Position numbers and translations under genes: made by a program. The notes beneath the pieces were generated by a model. That model was given only the letters and a program-made list of their open reading frames with translations, had not been told where the DNA came from and made no database searches. A stretch of 64,000 nucleotides of DNA, taken from the NCBI GenBank assembly GCA_902800365.1, contig CADCEF010000021.1, positions 1 to 64,000 of the forward strand, in the 5' to 3' direction. The stretch comes from an uncultured Prevotella sp. GTDB lineage: Bacteria; Bacteroidota; Bacteroidia; Bacteroidales; Bacteroidaceae. Shown in pieces: positions 7,723 through 17,420 of this stretch; position 1 is the stretch's first letter, and each line of letters opens with the position of its first letter.

Positions 7723-9285
7723 ATGAAACAGCGTATATTACTACTATCTGTCCTGGTTTTGCTGGTTATGGCCGGTATGGCGCAGACAGAAAAGCCCCGT
7801 GATGCGAAAGCGGCTAATCGCGAACATTATGAGGCCAAGAAACTGTACGAGGCAAGTGGACAGTATTATGATAATCAGAAATATGATAGTGCCGTGATTG
7901 TTGGCGAAAAGGCACTACCGCTGTTGCGACAGAATGGAATGAAGGATGAAGAGGCCGAAGAGCTGAGCATTCTGTCGGTATGCTGCATGCGACAGTCGGA
8001 ATACGACAAGGCGCTGCAGTATGCTAAAGCATGCAACAAACTGGACCACGAGAGTGGTGATAATGAACGTATCAGTTCGTCGCTCAACACTATCGGCAGT
8101 ATCTACGTGGCGGCCAAGCAACCCCAAGAGGCTCTGAAATACTTGCAGCAGGCATTGCAATATGCTGAGAAAACGGGGATTAAAGCACGTATCGCACTTA
8201 CTTGCGGATCGCTGTCGGAGGCAGAGTTCGCCCAGAAGCACTATGACGAGGCGATAAACTATATCGATCGCGCCATCCAACTGGAGCGTGAAGAAGGACG
8301 CGAAGCCAAATTGCACGTTCGTTTATCGCAGAAGGCCACCATACTTGCAGGTATGGGTCAGAAACAACAGGCAGTAGAGATCTTCGATAGCATCATACCC
8401 TATTTCCGTACAACTGGCAATCATCAGTCGTTGGCCATATCGCTGAACAAAGCGGGGCAGGCATTGCTCGAAATGAATAACGCCAACGAGGCGAAACAGC
8501 GACAAGCCGCAGAATACTTTCGTGAATCAGCACAATTGTGTCGCGAGATGGATAATCCATTTAACGAGATGCAGGCTCGTCGAGGACTCTATCTGGCACT
8601 ATGGACACTAAACCCTGATAGCGCACGAATAGAGCTTGAGGCATTTAACCAGCTGAAGGATTCGCTCTACAATCAGGCTTCGGCCGAGACTTTGGCACGC
8701 TATAATGCTGAGTTTGGTGTTGACGAATTGCAAGAACAGAACACATCAATGCGCCGCTCGTACACATACATTATTATAATAGGAATAGTGCTGCTCCTGG
8801 TGGCAATTGTCATAGTGGTGCGCCAAACAAAGCTTGCCAGACTGCAACGCAAGCGACTTAGTGAGGTGACGATGACGCTTGACGAACTGCGACAGCGATA
8901 TGAACAGGCTAATAGTAATGACGAGAGCGAAAAGGAGCAGGATGGACTGACTGAGCAGGACAAGGACTTCCTGACAAAGACGATGAGTGCCATAACAGAA
9001 CAGCTTGAGGACAACCACGTGAATGTAGATGAACTAGCTTCGACCTTGGCCATGAGCACTTCGCAATTCCGCAGACGACTGGCTGCCATCACTGGCGAAA
9101 CACCACAGAACTACATCACAAACATACGTATGCAGAAAGCCCGTTATCTGCTCGACACACAATCCGAACTATCGATATTCGAAGTGGCCTTGCGGTGTGG
9201 TTATGATGATCAGTCGAGCTTTACAAGAGCTTTTAAACGTTTCTTTGGTATCACCCCAAGCGACTATTTAGCGAAAATACAGTAA
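7723..9285 (+). CDS. Membrane-spanning TPR sensor with AraC-type DNA-binding domain
   Basis: A 520-residue one-component regulator. A signal peptide (MKQRILLLSVLVLLVMAGMAQ) leads into about 300 residues of tetratricopeptide repeats that should lie in the periplasm. One membrane helix follows near 348-367 (YIIIIGIVLLLVAIVIVV), then a coiled linker, then a cytoplasmic AraC domain at about 425-520 with two helix-turn-helix units (VDELASTLAMSTSQFRRRL and IFEVALRCGYDDQSSFTRAFKRFFG). This layout resembles hybrid two-component systems without the kinase. TAACTTTG at 7710-7717 leaves five bases before the ATG, so the mRNA may be leaderless. Two tandem 20-bp sites lie immediately after the gene and are its likely targets. 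Confidence 0.9.
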   Translation: MKQRILLLSVLVLLVMAGMAQTEKPRDAKAANREHYEAKKLYEASGQYYDNQKYDSAVIVGEKALPLLRQNGMKDEEAEELSILSVCCMRQSEYDKALQYAKACNKLDHESGDNERISSSLNTIGSIYVAAKQPQEALKYLQQALQYAEKTGIKARIALTCGSLSEAEFAQKHYDEAINYIDRAIQLEREEGREAKLHVRLSQKATILAGMGQKQQAVEIFDSIIPYFRTTGNHQSLAISLNKAGQALLEMNNANEAKQRQAAEYFRESAQLCREMDNPFNEMQARRGLYLALWTLNPDSARIELEAFNQLKDSLYNQASAETLARYNAEFGVDELQEQNTSMRRSYTYIIIIGIVLLLVAIVIVVRQTKLARLQRKRLSEVTMTLDELRQRYEQANSNDESEKEQDGLTEQDKDFLTKTMSAITEQLEDNHVNVDELASTLAMSTSQFRRRLAAITGETPQNYITNIRMQKARYLLDTQSELSIFEVALRCGYDDQSSFTRAFKRFFGITPSDYLAKIQ

Positions 9286-9294
9286 AATAAGGCA

Positions 9295-9335
9295 TTTTGG
9301 CAGATTCTGCACAAGTTTTGGCAGAATCTGCACAA
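9295..9335 (+). repeat. Tandem 20-bp direct repeats, candidate AraC-type operator
   Basis: TTTTGGCAGATTCTGCACAA (9295-9314) recurs at 9316-9335 with a single change (A for T at the eleventh base). The centres are 21 bp apart, two helical turns, the spacing typical of paired AraC-family half-sites. Each copy also contains an 11-bp near-palindrome GCAGAwTCTGC. The second copy ends 22 bases before the -7 element TAACTTTG (9357-9364), covering the -33 position, which lacks TTTG. That is the arrangement expected for an activator-dependent promoter. Confidence 0.7.
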
Positions 9336-9386
9336 CACTGAAAGAGGTTTTTGCCGTAACTTTGCAGCCGAAAACAAAGTTATGGT

Positions 9387-9539
9387 ATGGAACCTCTTAA
9401 CAACAAACTTACCAACAAGCAGCGCGCAGCTGAACGCTATACTCAGGAGCAGATGCGCCTGCTACTCAGTATGCGTGATATGGTGAAGAATGAAGTTAGG
9501 AAAGAGGTTGCACGACAACTGGAAGATTACAAAAAATAA
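9387..9539 (+). CDS. 50-residue protein of unknown function
   Basis: A small ORF beginning MEPLNNKLTNKQRAAERYTQ and ending VARQLEDYKK. It is highly charged, predicted to be almost wholly helical, and probably cytoplasmic. It starts 22 bases after the TAACTTTG promoter element and ends 30 bases before the secreted protein gene, so it should be first in that transcript. The ATG at 9384-9382 in another frame stops early and was rejected. Coding status is supported by position, composition and a complete frame, not by homology. Confidence 0.55.
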   Translation: MEPLNNKLTNKQRAAERYTQEQMRLLLSMRDMVKNEVRKEVARQLEDYKK

Positions 9540-9569
9540 CAATAATTATTCACCATTTAAAAAACAATT

Positions 9570-10217
9570 ATGAAACATTCAATCAAAATTTCAGTAATGG
9601 CTATCGCAGCCATGTTCGCATTCTCTAACGTTGCAAATGCACAGTTCGGACTGCTTAAGAAGGCTGTTAAGAGTGCTGTACCTGAGAAAAAGAAAACCGT
9701 ACAGGTAATAGCCTACGACGAGAACTACAACCTTGGCAAGAAAGAAACAATGCTTACCTTCACCCTGCCTGGTACAGACAAGAAGGTTATGGCAATCGTA
9801 CCAGCCAGCTATACTGTTAAATCATACGAGGCATTCGAAGGTCAGGCTTGGGAAGACAAAGACTTCATGGCTCGCGCAAAGGCTGCTATCGAGAAAAAGT
9901 ATCCAACACCTGATAATGCCAGAAAGGGACAGTTGAAGGCAAAGCTGGCTGAGATTGGAACAAGAGACGATCATTGGCGTTACTCAAAAAACAGTCTGGG
10001 TGTAATCTTAGATCGTTACATTCACGTATATGCCGTATATGAGTTTGAGGACGGTGAGGTGTATCTCACAGAGTTCTATGCCGTACAGAACTACAATGGT
10101 GCTGGCTACGACGACAATATTGTAGTGAACTACTCTTCGCGCTATGGCGATGTAAAGTACTCAATCGAGAAGTGGGAGGCTAAGACAGACATCTTTACCT
10201 CTAAGATTGGAAAATAA
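9570..10217 (+). CDS. Secreted protein of unknown function, likely AraC-regulated
   Basis: A 215-residue protein with a Sec signal peptide (MKHSIKISVMAIAAMFAFSN, cut after ANA). The mature part starts FGLLKKAVKSAVPEKKK and is a lysine-rich alpha/beta protein with an aromatic C-terminal region (RYIHVYAVYEFEDGEVYLTEFYAV). No family recognised. It is the second gene behind the tandem 21-bp-spaced sites, so it is the likely main output of the upstream TPR-AraC regulator. A strong terminator follows. Confidence 0.8.
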   Translation: MKHSIKISVMAIAAMFAFSNVANAQFGLLKKAVKSAVPEKKKTVQVIAYDENYNLGKKETMLTFTLPGTDKKVMAIVPASYTVKSYEAFEGQAWEDKDFMARAKAAIEKKYPTPDNARKGQLKAKLAEIGTRDDHWRYSKNSLGVILDRYIHVYAVYEFEDGEVYLTEFYAVQNYNGAGYDDNIVVNYSSRYGDVKYSIEKWEAKTDIFTSKIGK

Positions 10218-10238
10218 TAACAAAAGTACATAAAAAAT

Positions 10239-10270
10239 AAGCCGCAACCCTGCAAAAGGTTGCGGCTTTT
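10239..10270. terminator. Bidirectional terminator
   Basis: AAGCCGCAACC (10239-10249) pairs with GGTTGCGGCTT (10258-10268) and is followed by TT. The A tract on the other side lets it also serve mutS, which converges from the right. Confidence 0.85.
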
Positions 10271-10296
10271 ATATTTGCTTACGAAATATTCAAATC

Positions 10297-12918
10297 TCAC
10301 TTGCCTGAGACGATTTTTTTGATATCATTAAGTTTGTTGAGGGCTTCGAGAGGTGTGAGGTTGTTGACATCGATGCCAAGGATCTCATCGCGGACCTGAC
10401 AGAGTACAGGGTCGTCGAGTTGGAAGAAGCTCAGTTGCATTCCTTCGCGAGAATTGGCGATTTCCTTAGTTGGCTTGCCTACGCTGCCTACTTGGGCGTT
10501 ATCGCTCTCCAGCTGCTTAAGAATCACGTTGGCGCGTCGTACTATAGAGCGAGGCATACCAGCAATCTCTGCCACGTGGATACCAAACGAGTGTTCTGAG
10601 CCACCACGCTCCAGCTTGCGGAGGAAGATAACCTTGCCATCAACCTCTTTTACTGAGACGTTGTAGTTCTTTATGCGCGAAAAATTCTTCTCCATCTCGT
10701 TCAACTCGTGATAGTGGGTAGCGAAGAGTGTGCGTGGATGACCTTTGGCATTCTCGTGCAGATACTCCACGATGGCCCAAGCAATTGAGATACCATCGTA
10801 GGTACTGGTGCCTCGACCTAACTCATCGAAGAGCACAAGCGAGCGCGATGATACGTTGTTAAGGATGTTCGAGGCCTCTGTCATCTCTACCATAAAGGTT
10901 GATTCGCCCAGAGAAATATTATCTGAAGCACCTACACGGGTGAAGATTTTATCCACTAAACCTATTCTGGCGGCCTCTGCGGGCACAAAGCAACCTATCT
11001 GGGCCAGTAGCACTATCAAAGCTGTTTGGCGCAGCAGAGCCGATTTACCAGCCATATTAGGACCAGTGATGATAATAATCTGCTGGCGTTCATTGTCGAG
11101 CAGTATATCATTTGGCACATAATATTCACCAAGAGGCAGCTCTTGTTCGATAACAGGGTGGCGACCTTGCTTGATGTCGATAACCTCAGACGAGTCGATA
11201 ACAGGGCGGATATACTTGTTCTCCTCAGCCACTTTAGCAAAGCTAAGCAGACAATCCAGACGGGCTACGATGTTGGCGTTTATCTGTATCTGTGGGATAA
11301 ACTCCTGCATAGCCATCACAAGGTCGTTGAAGAGTTTGGCCTCAAGTGAGAGAATTTTATCTTCTGCACCAAGAATCTTTTCTTCGTACTCCTTCAACTC
11401 CTGGGTGATATAACGCTCGGCCTGGGCCAATGTCTGCTTGCGAACCCACTCTGGTGGAACAAGTTCCTTATAGGTGTTGCGCACCTCAAGGTAATAGCCA
11501 AACACGTTGTTATATCCTATCTTAAGGCTCTGGATACCTGTCTCAGCAGCCTCGCGCTCCTGAATCTTCAACAGATAATCCTTACCTGAATATGCTATCT
11601 GGCGGAGTTCATCGAGTTCAGGATTAACTCCATCACGAATAACGCCTCCCTTTGCCACAAGCTGTGGGGGATCGTTCTGTATTTCCTTCTCGATGCGATC
11701 TCTCAGCGATTCGCACAGATTAAGCTGCTCGCCAATGCGATTAAGCGATTCGTTCTTGGCATAGAGACAAGCTGTCTTTATGGGTTGAATGGCTTGCAAG
11801 GCAGTCTTTAGCTGAACCACCTCACGAGGTGATACTCGGCCTACAGCAGCCTTACTGATGATGCGCTCAAGGTCGCCAATACGATGTATCTGATCGTCGA
11901 TGCACTCGCGGAACTCAGGTTCGCGATAGTAGTAATCCACCACATCGAGTCGCTGATTTATAGGCTTCTCGTCCTTAAGAGGGAACACAAGCCAGCGGCG
12001 CAGCAATCGTCCACCCATTGGCGATATGGTCTTATCAATAACATCAAGCAGCGACTTACCATCGTCCTGCATAGGATGTACCAACTCCAAGCTACGAATG
12101 GTGAACTTATCCAGTCTAACATACTTGTCTTCCTCTATACGAGAGATAGAAGTGATATGTCCTATTTGTGTGTGCTGAGTCTGCTCGAGATACTGTAGTA
12201 TGGCTCCTGCAGCGATTACTCCTGATTGCAGGTGGTCGACACCAAAACCCTTAAGGTTCTTTACCTTGAAGTGGTGCAGCAGCTTCTGCTTAGAGGTCTG
12301 ATCGGTAAACACCCAATCGTCAAGTTGGAATGTGAAGTATTTGGTACCAAAGTTACGCTCAAAATCCTGTTTACGATTGCGGTCGAAGAGCACCTCTTTT
12401 GGCGAGAAGTTACCAAGTAGCTTCTCTACATAATCAGCTGTTCCCTCACCAGTGAGGAACTCACCAGTAGAGATATCGAGGAAGGCTACACCAAAGCTCG
12501 ACTTACCAAAATGGATAGCTGCAAGGAAGTTGTTCTCCTTGTAGTTAAGAACGTTGTCGCTAAGAGCAACACCAGGGGTTACAAGCTCTGTGATGCCACG
12601 CTTAACAAGCTTTTTAGTGAGTTTTGGATCCTCCAGTTGGTCGCATATGGCCACACGCTTTCCTGCACGAATCAGCTTAGGCAGATAAGTGTCGAGGGCG
12701 TGATGTGGGAATCCTGCCATCTCATCGCCTTTGGCTCCTGCGCCGTTGTTACGATGAGTAAGCGTGATACCTAAGATCTTAGAGGCAGTTATGGCATCTT
12801 CGCAATAGGTCTCATAGAAGTCGCCACACCTGAACAGCATTACTGCATCAGGATGTTTCGCCTTCAAATCGAAGAACTGTTTCATCATCGGAGTTAGTTC
12901 CTTGCCTTCTTTTGCCAT
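10297..12918 (-). CDS. mutS: DNA mismatch repair protein MutS
   Basis: At 873 residues this is a full-length MutS, the ATPase that finds mispairs and starts mismatch repair. The N-terminal domain has the mismatch-probing FYE at 34-36 ([10 protein letters not shown]). The C-terminal ATPase carries the Walker A motif GPNMAGKS near residue 620, the signature region around [16 protein letters not shown], Walker [13 protein letters not shown] and the conserved FATHYHEL. MutL is not in the window. TAACTTTG (12953-12946) with an upstream TTTG at a 19-base spacing gives it its own promoter, divergent from the S66 peptidase. Confidence 0.98.
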   Translation of the reverse strand: MAKEGKELTPMMKQFFDLKAKHPDAVMLFRCGDFYETYCEDAITASKILGITLTHRNNGAGAKGDEMAGFPHHALDTYLPKLIRAGKRVAICDQLEDPKLTKKLVKRGITELVTPGVALSDNVLNYKENNFLAAIHFGKSSFGVAFLDISTGEFLTGEGTADYVEKLLGNFSPKEVLFDRNRKQDFERNFGTKYFTFQLDDWVFTDQTSKQKLLHHFKVKNLKGFGVDHLQSGVIAAGAILQYLEQTQHTQIGHITSISRIEEDKYVRLDKFTIRSLELVHPMQDDGKSLLDVIDKTISPMGGRLLRRWLVFPLKDEKPINQRLDVVDYYYREPEFRECIDDQIHRIGDLERIISKAAVGRVSPREVVQLKTALQAIQPIKTACLYAKNESLNRIGEQLNLCESLRDRIEKEIQNDPPQLVAKGGVIRDGVNPELDELRQIAYSGKDYLLKIQEREAAETGIQSLKIGYNNVFGYYLEVRNTYKELVPPEWVRKQTLAQAERYITQELKEYEEKILGAEDKILSLEAKLFNDLVMAMQEFIPQIQINANIVARLDCLLSFAKVAEENKYIRPVIDSSEVIDIKQGRHPVIEQELPLGEYYVPNDILLDNERQQIIIITGPNMAGKSALLRQTALIVLLAQIGCFVPAEAARIGLVDKIFTRVGASDNISLGESTFMVEMTEASNILNNVSSRSLVLFDELGRGTSTYDGISIAWAIVEYLHENAKGHPRTLFATHYHELNEMEKNFSRIKNYNVSVKEVDGKVIFLRKLERGGSEHSFGIHVAEIAGMPRSIVRRANVILKQLESDNAQVGSVGKPTKEIANSREGMQLSFFQLDDPVLCQVRDEILGIDVNNLTPLEALNKLNDIKKIVSGK

Positions 12919-12945
12919 ATCTGTTTCTTAATTTAATCTGAGCGG

Positions 12946-13023
12946 CAAAGTTACTCCTTTTTTCGCAAATGGCAAAATTTTCTACTTAAATAATTGTTAT
13001 CCCAAATTATTTTGCTACCTTTG
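12946..13023. promoter_or_regulatory. Divergent promoters of mutS and the S66 peptidase
   Basis: Minus strand: TTTG (12976-12973), 19 bases, TAACTTTG (12953-12946) for mutS. Plus strand: TTG (12994-12996), 19 bases, TACCTTTG (13016-13023) for the peptidase, whose ATG lies only eight bases further on. Confidence 0.65.
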
Positions 13024-13031
13024 GCGCCAAG

Positions 13032-13979
13032 ATGAAGAAGTATTGCCTCATATCGCTGATGCTCTGCTGGATGCTTTCGCTTTCAGCCCAATTTTTGCAC
13101 CAAGGCGATACCATTGCCATCATCTCGCCATCGAGTTCTACTGATACCACAACCATAAACGGTGGTATACGCACGCTTGAGAAGTGGGGCTACCATTGTG
13201 TAGTAGCACCAAATGCACTTGCTGAATATCATGGTTTTGCTGGTACTATCGATGAGCGACAAAGTGATTTGCTTTGGGCTTTGCGAGAGCCATCTGTTAA
13301 GGCGATAATGTGTTCAAGAGGTGGCGATGGTGCAGCTCATCTGTTAGCAAGATTATCGCTTGATACTCTGCGAAATAATCCCAAGATGATTATTGGCTTC
13401 AGCGATGTTACAGCGCTGCTTTGCGCACAAGCCAGAGCAGGGGTTAAAGGCATTCATGGCTCGATGTGCCACGCCATTAAGACCTATGAGGGCAATGATA
13501 CCGTGAGTCAGACTTTGCGACGTATGCTTGCTGGCGATTTACCTACTTATAACGTTGCTCCGCATCCGCTAAACATCGAAGGCAAGGCCAAAGGCATCGT
13601 AGTTGGTGGAAACATGAGCGTATTCAACGACCTTGCTGGTTCTGATTTCGACCCAATTATGCTGAATGGCATCATCCTGTTTATCGAAGATACAGGCGAG
13701 GGAATGAGTAAGGTAGACCGTATGCTGCACAACATCGAAGTTCGCGGCCTTCAATCCCATATCCGTGCCGTAATTGTAGGTCAATTCAATAAATACAAGC
13801 ATCCTGAAATGGGTTTCGATGATATGTACTCAATGCTTAACGAATATCTGCAGCATTGGCATATCCCTGTATGCTACGACTTCCCAGTAGGTCACGCACA
13901 TCTTAAGAACTTCCCGTTATTAGTAGGCGAAAACGCCACCTTGATAGTATCTCAAGATGGCGTTGTGCTACATTATTAA
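13032..13979 (+). CDS. S66-family LD-carboxypeptidase
   Basis: A 315-residue member of peptidase family S66, which removes the terminal D-alanine from muropeptide tetrapeptides during murein recycling or remodelling. The nucleophile Ser124 lies in IGFSDVTALL, the glutamate is probably E219 (LFIEDTGE) and the histidine H288 (VGHAHLKNFP), matching the Ser-Glu-His triad of LdcA. Unlike cytoplasmic LdcA it has a signal peptide (MKKYCLISLMLCWMLSLSAQ), so it probably acts in the periplasm. Its 3' end meets lgt five bases away, in convergent orientation. Confidence 0.9.
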   Translation: MKKYCLISLMLCWMLSLSAQFLHQGDTIAIISPSSSTDTTTINGGIRTLEKWGYHCVVAPNALAEYHGFAGTIDERQSDLLWALREPSVKAIMCSRGGDGAAHLLARLSLDTLRNNPKMIIGFSDVTALLCAQARAGVKGIHGSMCHAIKTYEGNDTVSQTLRRMLAGDLPTYNVAPHPLNIEGKAKGIVVGGNMSVFNDLAGSDFDPIMLNGIILFIEDTGEGMSKVDRMLHNIEVRGLQSHIRAVIVGQFNKYKHPEMGFDDMYSMLNEYLQHWHIPVCYDFPVGHAHLKNFPLLVGENATLIVSQDGVVLHY

Positions 13980-13984
13980 AGCTT

Positions 13985-14818
13985 TTATACTATTTTCTTT
14001 GCTCTTATCATGCAGTAGACTCCTATGATGACGAAGGGGATACTGAGTATCTGTCCCATGTCTAATGGCAATGATGCTTCGAAGGCTTCCTGTATCTCCT
14101 TGGTGTACTCGATGAAGAATCGGAATGTGAAGATGTAAACCAGACAGAAACCAAAGTACCAACCTGTGCCTATTCTCTCAGGCATCTTCTTGTGAAGAAC
14201 CCACATAATGCAGAACAGAAGGGCGTAGGCGATGGCCTCGTAGAGCTGTCCTGGATGACGTGGAACCTTGTCGACATGCTCGAAGATAAACGCCCAAGGC
14301 ACATCAGTAACCTTACCGATAATCTCTGAATTCATCAGGTTGCCCAAGCGGATAAAGCATGCAGTAGAACCTGTGGCGATGGCGATATTATCGAGAACAG
14401 TCCAGATGCTTAGCTTTGTCTTACGAACATAGAGCCAAAGGGCTATCATAAGTCCTAATGTGCCACCATGCGAAGCAAGTCCTGCATAGCCAATCAACTT
14501 GAAATCGCCATCTGGCATGAATCGGATAGGCAGAATCATCTCTATCAAGCCCTTACCTGAAGTAAGGAAGTAGTCAGGCTCGTAGAAGATGCAGTGACCC
14601 AAGCGGGCACCAATCAGAATGCCGAAGAAGCAATAAAGAAAGAGTGGATCGAAGTACTCGTCCTTAATCTTCTGCTCCTTATAGAGGCGCTGAACCACGA
14701 AGTAAGCCAGAGCCAAGCCAATGATCCACATCAGTCCGTACCAGCGGACTGCTATTGGACCAAGGTGAAATGCCTCGAGGTCAGGATTCCAGACGATATA
14801 ATTGAGTAAGTCGATCAT
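13985..14818 (-). CDS. lgt: Prolipoprotein diacylglyceryl transferase
   Basis: A 277-residue polytopic membrane enzyme that moves diacylglycerol from phosphatidylglycerol to the lipobox cysteine of prolipoproteins. The family motifs are ASHGGTLG (115-122), [12 protein letters not shown] (from 157) and HPGQLYE (188-194). Seven membrane segments fit the usual topology. Its start overlaps the ychF stop by four bases, so the two are translated as a pair. Several lipoproteins in the window, including the CsgG-operon proteins and CotH, would be substrates. Confidence 0.97.
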   Translation of the reverse strand: MIDLLNYIVWNPDLEAFHLGPIAVRWYGLMWIIGLALAYFVVQRLYKEQKIKDEYFDPLFLYCFFGILIGARLGHCIFYEPDYFLTSGKGLIEMILPIRFMPDGDFKLIGYAGLASHGGTLGLMIALWLYVRKTKLSIWTVLDNIAIATGSTACFIRLGNLMNSEIIGKVTDVPWAFIFEHVDKVPRHPGQLYEAIAYALLFCIMWVLHKKMPERIGTGWYFGFCLVYIFTFRFFIEYTKEIQEAFEASLPLDMGQILSIPFVIIGVYCMIRAKKIV

Positions 14819-15915
14819 ACGTTAAAGCGGAAATGCATAATGTCGCCGTCCTGTACTACGTACTCCTTACCCTCTACGGCCAGCTTACCTGCCTCGCGGA
14901 CAGCAGCCTCAGAACCATACTGGATATAGTCGTCGTACTTGATAACCTCAGCACGGATAAAGCCCTTCTCAAAGTCGGTATGGATAACACCAGCGCACTG
15001 TGGAGCCTTCCAGCCCTTCTTGTAGGTCCAAGCCTTAACCTCCATCTCACCAGCGGTGATAAAGGTCTCGAGGTTAAGCAGGGCGTAAGCCTTCTTGATA
15101 AGGCGGTTTACACCACTCTCCTCCAAACCAAGCTCTTCAAGGAACATCTGCTTGTCCTCGTAGCTCTCAAGCTCAGCGATATCTTCTTCGGTCTTTGCTG
15201 CGATAACCATAGTCTCAGCACCCTCTTCCTTAGCAAGAGCCTCGACCTTCTTGGTGAAGTCGTTACCACTCTTTGCATCTGTCTCGCCTACGTTACAAAC
15301 GTAAAGCACAGGCTTTGAAGTGAGCAGGAACAGATTGCGGGCGCAATCCTGCTCGTCCTTGCTCTCGAACTCTACGATACGGGCGTTCTTACCCTGCTCC
15401 AGCACCTCTTTATAAGCGTGAAGTACGGTAGCCTCTACCTTAGCGTCCTTATTTCCAGCTGCAGCAGCCTTCTCTGTCTTAGCCAAGCGGCTCTCGATAG
15501 TCTCGAGGTCCTTAAGTTGGAGCTCGGTATCGATAATCTCCTTATCGCGGATGGGGTCGATAGTACCATCAACGTGGGTGATATTATCATCCTCGAAACA
15601 ACGGAGAACGTGGATGATAGCATCGGTCTCACGGATGTTTCCAAGGAACTTATTGCCAAGGCCCTCACCCTTTGAGGCGCCTTTTACGAGTCCGGCGATG
15701 TCAACAATCTCGCAGGTTGCAGGAACAATGCGTCCTGGGTGAACCAGTTCAGCGAGTTTGGTGAGTCTTTCATCAGGTACGGTGATTACTCCCACATTGG
15801 GTTCGATTGTACAAAAAGGGAAATTTGCTGCCTGAGCCTTTGCACTCGACAGACAATTAAACAAGGTAGACTTGCCCACATTTGGCAGTCCTACAATACC
15901 ACATTTTAATGCCAT
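14815..15915 (-). CDS. ychF: Redox-regulated ATPase YchF (Obg family)
   Basis: A 366-residue TRAFAC-class P-loop protein that prefers ATP to GTP and binds ribosomes. G1 is GLPNVGKST (9-17), G3 is [20 protein letters not shown], and the C-terminal TGS domain ends in [17 protein letters not shown], the usual YchF terminus. Full length. Coupled to lgt by an ATGA overlap. A TACCTTTG promoter element lies about 35 bases upstream of the start on the minus strand. Confidence 0.98.
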   Translation of the reverse strand: MALKCGIVGLPNVGKSTLFNCLSSAKAQAANFPFCTIEPNVGVITVPDERLTKLAELVHPGRIVPATCEIVDIAGLVKGASKGEGLGNKFLGNIRETDAIIHVLRCFEDDNITHVDGTIDPIRDKEIIDTELQLKDLETIESRLAKTEKAAAAGNKDAKVEATVLHAYKEVLEQGKNARIVEFESKDEQDCARNLFLLTSKPVLYVCNVGETDAKSGNDFTKKVEALAKEEGAETMVIAAKTEEDIAELESYEDKQMFLEELGLEESGVNRLIKKAYALLNLETFITAGEMEVKAWTYKKGWKAPQCAGVIHTDFEKGFIRAEVIKYDDYIQYGSEAAVREAGKLAVEGKEYVVQDGDIMHFRFNV

Positions 15916-15989
15916 TTTCTTCTATAAACGTTTATTTCGGGTGCAAAGGTACGATTAAGTGAGCAAAAAACCAAATTTATTTGATATTT

Positions 15990-17399
15990 TTACCCATTTT
16001 TCATCTCTCCATCGGGATAGCGCTTCAGACTTTCGATCATCTCGTCTATCTTACTCAACTCGCGAGGGATATGAATGCTCTGAGGACAATGAGGCTCACA
16101 TTGACCACACTGGATGCAATGATTAGGTTGACGATCGCGAGGCACTACCCTATCGAGAGAAATAAGATACTGGCGACGATGTTTGCGATAGTCTGCATCG
16201 CCTGTACCCGTTGGCAGTGAACCCTCGTTCTTACACTTGTTGTAGTGTACGAAGATGGCTGGAATATCAACGCCATAAGGACAAGGCATACAGTACTTAC
16301 AATCGTTGCAAGGGATATTTTCGAGGCCAACAATCTTCTCAGCGATGTCCTTATCGAGGAATCGCATCTCCTCTTCGGAAAGTGGCTTCAGCGGACAATA
16401 TGAGAGCAGATTATCCTTAAGGTGTTCCATATATGTCATACCACTCAGCACAGTAAGTACGCCCTCGTTGGTGCCTGCATAGCGGAATGCCCATGATGCA
16501 ACAGAGCGCTCTGGGTCGCGACTCTTCAGCTCTGTCATCAGATACTGAGGCAGGTTGGCCAATCGGCCTCCCAACAGAGGTTCCATAATTACAGCAGGAA
16601 TGCCCTTCTTCTGCAGTTCGGCATACAGATAGCTGGCATCTACGTTGTTCTTGCTAATCTCATTGGCGTAATCCCAGTCTAGATAGTTAAGCTCTATCTG
16701 TACAAAGTCCCAATGGTACTTTTCGTCGAGGGCTAAAACCTCGTCGAACACTTCCTGTTTGCCGTGGAACGAGAAACCAAGGTTACGAATGCGACCAGCC
16801 TCGCGCTCCTTCAGTAGATAGTCCATAATGCCATTATCTACATAACGACCGTTAAACTCCTCCATACTACCACCAACGGCGTGTAGCAGGTAGTAATCTA
16901 TATAATCAACCTGCAGCTCTTTCAAAGAGTTGTGGTACATCTCCTTCGACTTTTGGAACGACCAGTAGTCGTGGTTGAAGTTAGAGAGTTTGGTGGCAAC
17001 ATAGTATTCGCTACGTTTGTGGCGACTCAAGGCGATACCTGTGCAATGCTCTGACTTACCCTGACAGTAAACAGGAGATGTATCGATGTAATTCAGGCCA
17101 TGCTCCAAGGCATAGTCTATCTGCTTGTTAATCATATCCTGATCGAACTCATCGCTGTTATCCACTTTTGATGGAAGGCGCATCATACCATAGCCAAGGA
17201 TAGAAACCTTGTCCTTGTTTTTGGGATTTATACGATAGGTCATCTGACCTACAGGAGGTTCAACCTGGTTTTTATACTCTTCTTTAGCCTGACTACCTGC
17301 CTTGTTGGCATCCTTACATCCTGCAAGGGTTGCTGCAGTAGCTACTGATCCTGCTCCAAAGAGCTTAAGGAACGAACGGCGTGATATATTCTTTTTCAT
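15990..17399 (-). CDS. Tat-exported aldo/keto reductase fused to a dicluster ferredoxin
   Basis: A 469-residue protein. The N-terminus KKNISRRSFLKLFG is a twin-arginine signal ending in a possible lipobox (LAGC, C28), so it should be exported folded and perhaps lipid-anchored. The barrel has the full aldo/keto reductase tetrad: D106 and Y111 (NYIDTSPVYCQG), K137 (VATKL) and H173 (YLLHA). The C-terminus adds two 4Fe-4S sites, CNDCKYCMPCP and CIQCGQCEPHCP. Substrate unknown. It is 21 bases downstream of the polyferredoxin gene, with tatC and tatA just beyond. Export of a cofactor-bearing oxidoreductase explains the Tat signal; the iron-sulfur centres suggest electrons come from a membrane donor, not free NADPH. 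Confidence 0.9.
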   Translation of the reverse strand: MKKNISRRSFLKLFGAGSVATAATLAGCKDANKAGSQAKEEYKNQVEPPVGQMTYRINPKNKDKVSILGYGMMRLPSKVDNSDEFDQDMINKQIDYALEHGLNYIDTSPVYCQGKSEHCTGIALSRHKRSEYYVATKLSNFNHDYWSFQKSKEMYHNSLKELQVDYIDYYLLHAVGGSMEEFNGRYVDNGIMDYLLKEREAGRIRNLGFSFHGKQEVFDEVLALDEKYHWDFVQIELNYLDWDYANEISKNNVDASYLYAELQKKGIPAVIMEPLLGGRLANLPQYLMTELKSRDPERSVASWAFRYAGTNEGVLTVLSGMTYMEHLKDNLLSYCPLKPLSEEEMRFLDKDIAEKIVGLENIPCNDCKYCMPCPYGVDIPAIFVHYNKCKNEGSLPTGTGDADYRKHRRQYLISLDRVVPRDRQPNHCIQCGQCEPHCPQSIHIPRELSKIDEMIESLKRYPDGEMKNG

Positions 17400-17420
17400 A
17401 AATCGTCAAATTGTAAATTG

